This document shows, piece after piece, positions 33,539 through 40,517 of a DNA stretch of 64,000 bases. Both the position numbers and the translations under genes were made by a program. The notes under the pieces were generated by a model. The model searched no databases and was not told where the DNA came from. It saw only the letters and a list, made by a program, of their open reading frames with translations. This DNA is from JAHDVS01 sp964370985. Lineage in GTDB: Bacteria > Actinomycetota > Thermoleophilia > Gaiellales > Gaiellaceae. How positions within the stretch are numbered: position 1 is the stretch's first letter; each line of letters begins with the position of its first letter. The stretch spans positions 43,453-107,452 of the forward strand of contig CAYJLE010000006.1 in NCBI GenBank assembly GCA_964370985.1. Direction: 5' to 3'.

Positions 33539-34624
33539 ATGACTGACGGACGGAAATTGAAGGGGCTGGCGCGGCTGGCGTGGCTCGCCGCGCTCGTCGT
33601 GGCGCTCGCGGTGGCCGCGGCGGCGTGCGGCGGCTCGGACGAGGCGGAGCCTGCTGCGACGACGGAGGCGCCCGCCACCGAGGAGGCGCCCGCCACGGAG
33701 GAGGCTCCGGCGGAGACGCTGAAGATCGCGTTCATCCAGACGGGCCCGTTCGACTACTACGAGCGGGGCGTCGACGGTGCGAAGGCTGCCGCGGCGGAGC
33801 TCGGCGTCGAGCTGATCGTGCTCAACTCCGACGGCAAGCCGGAGAAGGAGATCGCGAACGTCGAGGACGCGATCCAGCAGGGTGTGGACGGCATGATCGT
33901 GTTCTCGGTCGGCCGCTCCTCGCTGGAGGCGGCGCTGCAGAAGACGAACGAGGCCGGCATCCCGACCGCGGTGCTCTACGGCTATGCCGCCGAGATCGAG
34001 GATCAGGGTACGGTGTTCATCCAGGCTCCCACCGACCAGACCGGCAAGATGGTCGGCGAGTGGGTGGCCGCGAACGTTCCCGACGGTGGCCAGGTCGCGA
34101 TCATCCAGGGCCTGCTCGGCCGCGGCGACGCCGAGGGCTACACGGCATCGTTCAAGGAGGGCATCGCCGCCAACACCGGCCTCGAGGTCGTCGCGGAGGT
34201 CGAGGGCGGCTGGGATCGCGCGAAGGCGCAGACGGCCATGGCCGACATCCTGACCGCGAACCCGGACCTGACGGTCGCGTTCGTGCACAACGAGGACATG
34301 GCGATCGGCGCGCTCGCCGCGATCAAGGCGGCCGGCAAGGAGGCCCAGGTCACGGTCGTCTCCCAGAACGGCTCGCCGGACGGCCTGGCCGCGGTCGAGT
34401 CCGGCGAGATCGCCGCGACGGCCGCGTGGTCGCCGGCCCAGGAGGCGCAGATGGCGCTCAAGCGGCTCGTCGACTTCATCCGGGACGGCGTCGAGCCGGC
34501 GCAGAAGCTGTGCATCACCCCTGCGCTCGTCGTGACCCAGGAGAACATCGCCGACGCGGTGCCGTGGGTTCCGACCCCCGAGTCCACCGCGCTCGGACTC
34601 GAGGTCGCCTGCGCGAACGCGTAG
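33539..34624 (+). CDS. Sugar-binding lipoprotein of the ABC importer
   Basis: 361 aa. A signal peptide ends in the lipobox VAAAACGG, so the protein is anchored by a diacylglyceryl Cys. A flexible Ala/Glu/Pro/Thr spacer (TTEAPATEEAPATEEAPAE) leads to a periplasmic-binding-protein type I fold: LKIAFIQTGPFDYYERGVDGAKAAAAELG, GVDGMIVFSVG, DLTVAFVHNEDMAIGALAAIK. It captures the substrate outside the cell. ATG 33539 has GGGGAGG 4-5 nt upstream. A very stable terminator hairpin follows at 34638. Confidence 0.93.
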   Translation: MTDGRKLKGLARLAWLAALVVALAVAAAACGGSDEAEPAATTEAPATEEAPATEEAPAETLKIAFIQTGPFDYYERGVDGAKAAAAELGVELIVLNSDGKPEKEIANVEDAIQQGVDGMIVFSVGRSSLEAALQKTNEAGIPTAVLYGYAAEIEDQGTVFIQAPTDQTGKMVGEWVAANVPDGGQVAIIQGLLGRGDAEGYTASFKEGIAANTGLEVVAEVEGGWDRAKAQTAMADILTANPDLTVAFVHNEDMAIGALAAIKAAGKEAQVTVVSQNGSPDGLAAVESGEIAATAAWSPAQEAQMALKRLVDFIRDGVEPAQKLCITPALVVTQENIADAVPWVPTPESTALGLEVACANA

Positions 34625-34637
34625 CGGCTCTCCGCAC

Positions 34638-34676
34638 GGCCCGTCCGGGCGCCGCGCCGCGGCGCCCGGGCGGGCC
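34638..34676 (+). terminator. 18-bp GC hairpin ending the sugar ABC operon
   Basis: Arms GGCCCGTCCGGGCGCCGC (34638-34655) and GCGGCGCCCGGGCGGGCC (34659-34676) pair completely, with one G-U pair and a 3-nt loop. No U-tract. It lies between convergent genes and may serve both. Confidence 0.8.
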
Positions 34677-34680
34677 ACGT

Positions 34681-34861
34681 GCCTTCGCGGGCGCTCAGGC
34701 CCCCGCCCCCGCCGCCAGCGCGCCCCGNNNNNNNNNNGCTACGCCGCCTCCGAGCACACCTGACACGCTCGCCGCCGGCGCTCCCGCTTCGGGGCCCCCC
34801 CCCGGCCCCGCCCGGGCCCCGCGCCGGGGCGCCGGGAGGGGCCACGTGCCTTCGCGGGCGA
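34681..34861. other. Assembly gap (N at 34728-34737) with duplicated flanks
   Basis: The sequence GGCCACGTGCCTTCGCGGGCG occurs on both sides of the gap (from 34673 and from 34839; shown only as a 21-nt match by position), as do degraded copies of the terminator. The left and right contig ends therefore cover the same locus and the gap is artificial. No gene is seen here. Confidence 0.75.
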
Positions 34862-36352
34862 TCAGGCCGCCGCGCGCTCGGCGAGCGCGACGAGCAGCCG
34901 CACCCCGTAGCCGGTCGCGCCCTTGCCCGTGTAGTAATCGCCCCGGCTCCGCTCGAGCGAGGCGGTTCCGGCGATGTCGAGGTGGGCCCAGGGGCCGTCG
35001 CCGGCGAACTCCTTCAGGAAGCTGGCAGCGTAGATCGGCCCCGCCTGGCGCAGGTCGGACGAGTTCTTGCGGTCGGCGTAGGGGGAGTGGATGTAGCGGC
35101 GGTACGTCTCGTGGAGCGGCAGCGGCCAGGCGTGGTCGCCGCTTTCCTCCGCGGCCGCGCGCACCTCCGCGACCCAGGCGTCGTCGTTTCCGAGCAGGCC
35201 GGCGTAGAAGTCGCCGAGCGCGACGACCACGGCCCCGGTCAGCGTCGCGAGGTCGACGAGATGGGTGGCGCGGTTGCGGCGAGCCCACACGAGCGCGTCG
35301 GCGAGCACCATGCGGCCCTCGGCGTCCGTGTTCGTGACCTCGATCGTGGTGCCGTCGAGTGCGGTAACGATGTCGCCCGGCCGGGTCGCCGTACCGCTTG
35401 GCATGTTCTCGCAGGCCGGGACTACGGCGAGCGCCGACACGGGCACGGCCAGTTCGGCAATCGCACCGAGGCCGCACAGCACGGCGGCGCCGCCGGCCAT
35501 GTCCCCTTTCATCTCATCCATGCGGCCGGACGGCTTCAGCGAGATGCCGCCCGAGTCGAACGTGATCGCCTTGCCGACGAGGCCCAGCACGACGCCCTCC
35601 CGCGCACCAGGTGGGTCGTAGCGCAGGACGATCAGGCGGGGCTCTGCCACGCTGCCGCGAGTCACCGAGAGGAACGCCCCCATCCCGGCCTCGGTGATCT
35701 CCGCGGGGCCGAGGATCTCGGCCGAGAGGTGCGGCACCTCGCCCGCGATCGTCACGGCGCGCTCCGCCAGCTCGGTGGGCGTCAGCTCGTTCGCGGGCGC
35801 GTCGACGAGTTCGCGGCAGCGGTTCGCCCAGGTGGCGGCGATCCCGGCGCGTCTCGCGGGCTCCGCAATCGTGCCGGGGCCGAGCAGGCCGAGGCGCTCG
35901 ATCGGTTGCGCTCGCTCTCCGCGGGTCTTCCGCCGGCCGGCGTCGTAGGAGCCGAGGATGGTTCCCTCGACGATCGCCCGCGCCTGCTCCCCGACTGCAA
36001 CCGGCAAGGTATCGTCGAGCGCCCAGGCGACCGTGCCGCCGTGGAGCGCCCCGGCACGGGCGGCGACCCTCGCGGCTGCGGTGCGCAGCGAGTCGGCGTC
36101 GAGCTCCTCCCGCTTACCCACGCCGGCTGCGACGACGCGGTGGGCACCGAGCTCGCCGAGCGTGTGGACGAGCGTCACGTCGCCGCTCTTCCCCTTCAGC
36201 TCCCCGTCCTGCACGAGGTGGCCGAGACGCCCGTCGAGGGCGGCGTCGAGGGCGGAGCCGGGGCCGCCGAGCGAGAGCTCGCCGGTCACGGGGAACGCCA
36301 GGAAGTCCGCCGTGACGGTCTCCGGGGGCCCTGCGAGGACGGTGATCTCCAT
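34862..36352 (-). CDS. pepA: Leucyl aminopeptidase (M17 family)
   Basis: 496 aa. The C-terminal catalytic domain has VGKAITFDSGGISLKPSGRM (metal-binding Lys and Asp) and NTDAEGRMVLADAL (the family signature with metal-binding Asp and Glu and the catalytic Arg). The N-terminal half is the regulatory/hexamerisation domain. It is a cytoplasmic two-zinc exopeptidase. ATG 36352 (EITVLAG) is preferred; ATG 36364 upstream overlaps TACGAT on the minus strand (36363-36368), which would be the -10 at 10 nt from ATG 36352. Confidence 0.93.
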   Translation of the reverse strand: MEITVLAGPPETVTADFLAFPVTGELSLGGPGSALDAALDGRLGHLVQDGELKGKSGDVTLVHTLGELGAHRVVAAGVGKREELDADSLRTAAARVAARAGALHGGTVAWALDDTLPVAVGEQARAIVEGTILGSYDAGRRKTRGERAQPIERLGLLGPGTIAEPARRAGIAATWANRCRELVDAPANELTPTELAERAVTIAGEVPHLSAEILGPAEITEAGMGAFLSVTRGSVAEPRLIVLRYDPPGAREGVVLGLVGKAITFDSGGISLKPSGRMDEMKGDMAGGAAVLCGLGAIAELAVPVSALAVVPACENMPSGTATRPGDIVTALDGTTIEVTNTDAEGRMVLADALVWARRNRATHLVDLATLTGAVVVALGDFYAGLLGNDDAWVAEVRAAAEESGDHAWPLPLHETYRRYIHSPYADRKNSSDLRQAGPIYAASFLKEFAGDGPWAHLDIAGTASLERSRGDYYTGKGATGYGVRLLVALAERAAA

Positions 36353-36453
36353 GAGGCGGCGCATCGTATCCGAAGGTCGCGCTAGGGTGGTCGCTGTTCG
36401 GCCGCCGGCGCTCAAGCTCCTGGCGGCCGTGCCGACAACACGAGAGAGGCGGA

Positions 36454-36654
36454 ATGACGGGAGACGGCGGGAGCCAGCGGGTGGAGGCGGTGCAGCGCGA
36501 GCTGCTCGAGCTCGGGCGCGAGCGCGAGCGGTTGCACGCGAGCGGCGCCGGGCGCGAGGAGCTCGAGCGCAACCGCGGGGCGATCGTCAGGGCCAACCAG
36601 GCTCTCGCCCGGGCGTTGATCGCGCGGAACACCCCGGGCCTTCAGCCCGCGTAG
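36454..36654 (+). CDS. Small helical hypothetical protein, 66 aa
   Basis: 66 aa, almost entirely charged helix (RVEAVQRELLELGRERERLHASGAGREELERNRGAIVRANQALARALI), possibly a coiled coil. No family is recognised. It lies between the divergent pepA and MFS genes; GAGAGG at 36444-36449 is a possible Shine-Dalgarno, 4 nt before the ATG. Confidence 0.5.
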   Translation: MTGDGGSQRVEAVQRELLELGRERERLHASGAGREELERNRGAIVRANQALARALIARNTPGLQPA

Positions 36655-36671
36655 GCCGGTATCCTCGCCGC

Positions 36672-37856
36672 GTGGGCGAGGGTGTCGACCGGCGGGCAAT
36701 GGCAAGCCTGTCGGCGGGGCACCTCGCCACCGACCTCGCCCAGGGGGCGGTCCCGGCGCTGCTCGTGTTCCTGGTGCCGAAGCTCGACCTGTCCTACACG
36801 CTCGCCGCCGCCGTGGTACTCGTGGCCACGCTCAGCTCCTCGATCGTGCAGCCGGTGTTCGGGGCCTGGTCGGACCGACGGGGGGCGCTGTGGCTGCTGC
36901 CCGGCGGCGTCGCGCTGGCCGGCATCGGGGTGGGACTGGCGGCCGTGGCGCCGAGTTACCCGCTGCTCCTGCTCGCCGTGCTCGTCGGCGGGTTCGGCGT
37001 CGCCGCCTACCACCCGGAAGGCTCCAAGCTCGCGAGCTACGTCAGCGGGACGAGACGGGCGACCGGGATGGCCGTGTTCTCGGTCGGCGGGAACGTCGGC
37101 TTCGGCCTCGGGCCGCTGCTGGGCTCGACTCTCGTGCTCGCCTTCGGGCTCGGCGGGGGCCTCCTCATCGCGGTTCCGGGATTCCTCGCCGCCGGTTACC
37201 TGCTGCTCGAGCGGGGCTACCTGCAGAGCTTCGTGGCGTCCGGCGAGCGGCGGACGCGGGAGTCGAGAGAGCCCGATCGGCCCGCCGCGTTCGCGGTGCT
37301 CCAGGGCGTTGTCGTCCTGCGCAGCATCGCCCACTACGGCCTGTTCACGTTCGTGCCGCTGTGGGAGGTGGCGAAGGGCGGGAGCGAGCAGGCTGGCACA
37401 CGGCTTCTGTCGATGTTCCTGCTGGCCGGCGCGGCCGGGACGCTGATCGGCGGCCCGCTCGCCGATCGCTTCGGCCGCAAGCCGGTGATCGTCGCGACCC
37501 ACGCGGCGACCGCGCCGCTCGTGCTCGCCTACGTCCTGGTCGGCGGCGTCGGCGGGGACGTCGCGCTCGTCGCCGCGGGGGCGCTGATCATCAGCACCTT
37601 CGGCGTCACCACCGTACTGTCGCAGGAGTACCTGCCGCGCCGGCTGGGGATGGCATCGGGGCTTTCCGTCGGTCTCGCGATCGGTCTCGGCGGGATCTTC
37701 GCGGTCACGCTCGGCGCAGTCGCGGACGCGATCGACCTGCGCACCGCCGTCCTCGCCACGGCGATCGGGCCGTTGCTGGGGGCGCTCGTCGCGCTCGGCT
37801 TACCCGCCCCCCGATCCGGGCGCCTGGTAGAACAGGCCCCGGCGGCGACACCCTGA
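36672..37856 (+). CDS. MFS transporter, fosmidomycin-resistance (Fsr) type
   Basis: 394 aa with about 12 transmembrane segments. LSAGHLATDLAQGAVPALLVFLVPKLDLSYTLAA and AAYHPEGSKLASYVSGTRRATGMAVFSVGGNVGFGLGPLLG are typical of the Fsr branch. Such proteins export fosmidomycin in E. coli; the natural substrate here is unknown. GTG 36672 is chosen because TATCCT (36660-36665) ends 6 nt upstream, which adds 9 residues before ATG 36699. Confidence 0.88.
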   Translation: MGEGVDRRAMASLSAGHLATDLAQGAVPALLVFLVPKLDLSYTLAAAVVLVATLSSSIVQPVFGAWSDRRGALWLLPGGVALAGIGVGLAAVAPSYPLLLLAVLVGGFGVAAYHPEGSKLASYVSGTRRATGMAVFSVGGNVGFGLGPLLGSTLVLAFGLGGGLLIAVPGFLAAGYLLLERGYLQSFVASGERRTRESREPDRPAAFAVLQGVVVLRSIAHYGLFTFVPLWEVAKGGSEQAGTRLLSMFLLAGAAGTLIGGPLADRFGRKPVIVATHAATAPLVLAYVLVGGVGGDVALVAAGALIISTFGVTTVLSQEYLPRRLGMASGLSVGLAIGLGGIFAVTLGAVADAIDLRTAVLATAIGPLLGALVALGLPAPRSGRLVEQAPAATP

Positions 37857-37876
37857 GCGATCCCGAGGAGGAGACG

Positions 37877-38188
37877 GTGGCGGCAAGCGCGCGCGAGTTC
37901 TTCGACGGCCTGGAGGCGCGGCTCGACCCCGCGCGCCTCTCCGGGCAGACGGTGTCCTACCGTTTCGACGTCGAGGGTGCCGGGTGCTGGCGCGTCGCGA
38001 TCGTGGACGGACGGGCGACCGTCGAGGAGGGCGACGGCGCCGCCGACTGCGTGATCCGCCTGAAGGAGCAGACGCTGCTCAAGCTGCTCTCGGGTGAGAC
38101 GAAGGCCGCGACCGCGTTCATGCTCGGGCGGATCAAGGTCGAGGGCGACCTGTCGCTCGCGCTCAGGCTCGAGCAGCTCCTCGCCTGA
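37877..38188 (+). CDS. SCP2 sterol-carrier domain protein
   Basis: 103 aa, a stand-alone SCP2 domain: an N-terminal helix FFDGLEARLDPARLSG, then VSYRFDVEGAGCWRVAIVDGRATVEEG, CVIRLKEQTLLKLLSGETKAATAFMLGRIKVEGDLSLALRLEQLL. These small proteins bind lipids or acyl-CoAs in a hydrophobic tunnel. GAGGAGGAG lies 3-4 nt before GTG 37877. It starts 20 nt after the MFS gene and probably shares its transcript. Confidence 0.87.
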   Translation: MAASAREFFDGLEARLDPARLSGQTVSYRFDVEGAGCWRVAIVDGRATVEEGDGAADCVIRLKEQTLLKLLSGETKAATAFMLGRIKVEGDLSLALRLEQLLA

Positions 38189-38225
38189 CACGCTCGTCGA
38201 GCGGCCCGCCCGTACCATAGGGGCG

Positions 38226-38822
38226 ATGGCGGCGGACGAGCCCGGGATGTTCGATCTGCCCCTGCGCCACCTCCTCGACGACGTCGCCGCCCGGACGCCG
38301 GATCCGGCCGGGGGTCCCGTCTGCGCGATCGTGCTCGGCTTCGCCGCGGCGCTCGTCGCCATGTCCGCGCGCTTCTCCGGCGGGAAGTGGGAAGGGGCGG
38401 AGCAGGCCGCAGCGCGAGCCGAGGCCCTGCGTGCCCGGGTCGAGTCCCTGGCCGCGGAGGACGGGCGTGCCTATGCGGCTGTTCTGGCGGCGCTGCGGCT
38501 GCCGCGCGAGCCCGACGTCGGGGCGCGCGAGCGGGCGCTCGCGCTGGCGCTGGGACGTGCCGCCGACGTGCCGCTCGAGCTTGCAGACCTCGCCGCCGAG
38601 GCCGCCGAGCTCGCTGGCGAGGTTGCCGAGCGTGGCAATCGCAACCTTCGCGGCGACGCCGCGACTGCCGCCTCGCTCGCGGCAGCCAGCGCGCGCGCGG
38701 CCGCGAATCTCGTCGCGATCAACCTGGCCGGCCGGGGCGCCGATCGGCGCGTCGAGCTTGCCGCCGCCGCCGCCGCGCGTGCCGCCGCCGCGGCGGAGCG
38801 AGCGCTCGCGCTCCCCGGCTGA
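38226..38822 (+). CDS. Cyclodeaminase/cyclohydrolase family protein
   Basis: 198 aa, all helical. PLRHLLDDVAARTPDPAGGPVCAIVLGFAAALVAMSARFS matches the start of the formimidoyltetrahydrofolate cyclodeaminase (FTCD_C/FchA) fold, though the usual PGGGS is DPAGGP. The C-terminal helices AAASARAAANLVAINL are also typical. Family members convert formimino- or methenyl-THF. No histidine-degradation gene is nearby. ATG 38226 has TACCAT (38213-38218) 7 nt upstream. Confidence 0.82.
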   Translation: MAADEPGMFDLPLRHLLDDVAARTPDPAGGPVCAIVLGFAAALVAMSARFSGGKWEGAEQAAARAEALRARVESLAAEDGRAYAAVLAALRLPREPDVGARERALALALGRAADVPLELADLAAEAAELAGEVAERGNRNLRGDAATAASLAAASARAAANLVAINLAGRGADRRVELAAAAAARAAAAAERALALPG

Positions 38823-38827
38823 GCCGC

Positions 38828-40462
38828 CTACTCCTCGAGCTCGACGAGCACGGTGTGCGCGGCCACCCGGTCGCCCGCGGACACGTGCACCCGCTCGACG
38901 ACGGCGTCGTAGGGCGAGACGACCGGGGTCTCCATCTTCATCGCCTCGAGCACGAGCAGCGTCTGGCGGGCGGAGACCCGGTCGCCGGGCGCGACGAGGA
39001 CGCTGACGACCGTTCCCGGCATCGGCGCCGCGAGCACGGAGTGCTCGGCGCCGCCACCCGCGCCGTGCCCGCCCGACTCGACCGCGGGCGCCGGCAGGAT
39101 CTGTGGCGGCGGCGCGTTGGGGTCGCGTCCCGCTCGCCAGTAGCCGTCCCAGGGCGGCCGCGGCCGCCGCTGCCGCGAGAGCGGGGGATGCTCGTCGAGG
39201 AACGCGGTCGTCGCGCTGCCCGCACGGACGACCGGGTGGGAGACGAGCCAGCGCAGGAAGGGGAGGTTCGTGCGTGTGCCCGACACGCGCGTCCTCGCGA
39301 GAGCCTCGGCGAGCACGGCCAGCGCCTCCGCGCGCGTCGCGCCGTGCGCGGCGAGCTTCGCGATCATCGGGTCGTAGGCGACCGGGATCGCGTCGCCCTC
39401 CTCGATCCCGGCGTCGACCCGGATCCCGGCCGGCAGCCCGAGCCGCTCGACGGTGCCGGCCTGCGGCAGGAACGTGAGCGGGTCCTCCGCGTACAGGCGC
39501 ACCTCGACGGCGTGGCCGCTTCGCTGTGGAGCCGGTTCGAGCGACTCGCCCGCCGCGATCCGCAGCTGTTCCTCGACGAGGTCGAGCCCGGTGACGAGCT
39601 CGGTGACGGGGTGTTCGACCTGGAGGCGCGCGTTCAGCTCGATGAAGACGTGCTCGCCGCCGGCGACGAGGAACTCGGCGGTGCCCGCGCCCTCGTAGCC
39701 GACCGCGCGGGCGAGCGCGCACGCGTCGGCGGCGAGCCGCTCGCGCATGGCGTCGTCGACGGCGGGGGAGGGGGTCTCCTCGAGCACTTTCTGGTGGCGG
39801 CGCTGGACGGAGCAGTCGCGCTCGCCGAGCGTGTGGATGGCGCCGTGGCGGTCGGCCAGGATCTGAACCTCGACGTGGGCGGGGCGCTCGAGCAGGCGCT
39901 CGCAGTAGACGCGGGGATCGCCGAAGCTCGACCCGGCTTCCCGGCGGGCCGCCGCGAGCGCTGCCTCGAGCTCGTTCCCGGTGCGAACGACGCGCATGCC
40001 GCGCCCGCCGCCGCCCCCGGCCGCCTTGACGATCAGCGGGAAGCCGACCTCGCCGGGCTCGCCACTTTCGAGCACCGGCACGCCCGCGATTTCGGCCGCG
40101 CGTTTCGCCTCGAGCTTGTCCCCGGCGAGGCGCATCGCGGCAGGCGGCGGCCCCACCCAGGTGAGGCCGGCCGCGAGCACCGCCTCGGCGAAGTCGGCGC
40201 GCTCGGCCAGGAAGCCGTAGCCGGGGTGGACGGTGTCCGCACCGCTCTCGAGCGCGGCCCGCACCAGGGCACCCGCGTCGAGGTAGCTTGCGACCTCGTG
40301 CACCTCCGCGGCTCGGCGCGTGTGGAACGCCGTCCGCTCGTCGGGCGCCGCGACGGCGACCGTGGCGATCCCGAGCCGCTCGCAGGTGCGAAACACGCGC
40401 GCGGCGATCTCGCCGCGGTTCGCGACGAGCAGCTTGCGGATCGCCGGGGCGCCGTCTGGCAC
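38828..40462 (-). CDS. Acyl-CoA carboxylase biotin carboxylase/BCCP subunit
   Basis: 544 aa. Biotin carboxylase N-domain (IRKLLVANRGEIAARVFRTCERLG), ATP-grasp with AAGGGGGRGMRVV, and VEHPVTELVTGLDLVEEQLRIAAG, then a short linker and a biotinyl domain with APMPGTVVSVLVAPGD and the biotin lysine in LEAMKME. It carboxylates biotin for a partner carboxyltransferase. It is shorter than most 590-670-aa alpha subunits because the linker is small. Partner: probably the beta subunit at 44.1 kb, from which it is separated by a histidine kinase gene. GTG 40462 has TAGCAT on the minus strand (40471-40476) 8 nt upstream. Confidence 0.92.
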   Translation of the reverse strand: MPDGAPAIRKLLVANRGEIAARVFRTCERLGIATVAVAAPDERTAFHTRRAAEVHEVASYLDAGALVRAALESGADTVHPGYGFLAERADFAEAVLAAGLTWVGPPPAAMRLAGDKLEAKRAAEIAGVPVLESGEPGEVGFPLIVKAAGGGGGRGMRVVRTGNELEAALAAARREAGSSFGDPRVYCERLLERPAHVEVQILADRHGAIHTLGERDCSVQRRHQKVLEETPSPAVDDAMRERLAADACALARAVGYEGAGTAEFLVAGGEHVFIELNARLQVEHPVTELVTGLDLVEEQLRIAAGESLEPAPQRSGHAVEVRLYAEDPLTFLPQAGTVERLGLPAGIRVDAGIEEGDAIPVAYDPMIAKLAAHGATRAEALAVLAEALARTRVSGTRTNLPFLRWLVSHPVVRAGSATTAFLDEHPPLSRQRRPRPPWDGYWRAGRDPNAPPPQILPAPAVESGGHGAGGGAEHSVLAAPMPGTVVSVLVAPGDRVSARQTLLVLEAMKMETPVVSPYDAVVERVHVSAGDRVAAHTVLVELEE

Positions 40463-40517
40463 GGGCGCAATGCTACGGCGTGGCCTGACCTCCCGAGGAG
40501 GCTGCTACGGTGAGCAC

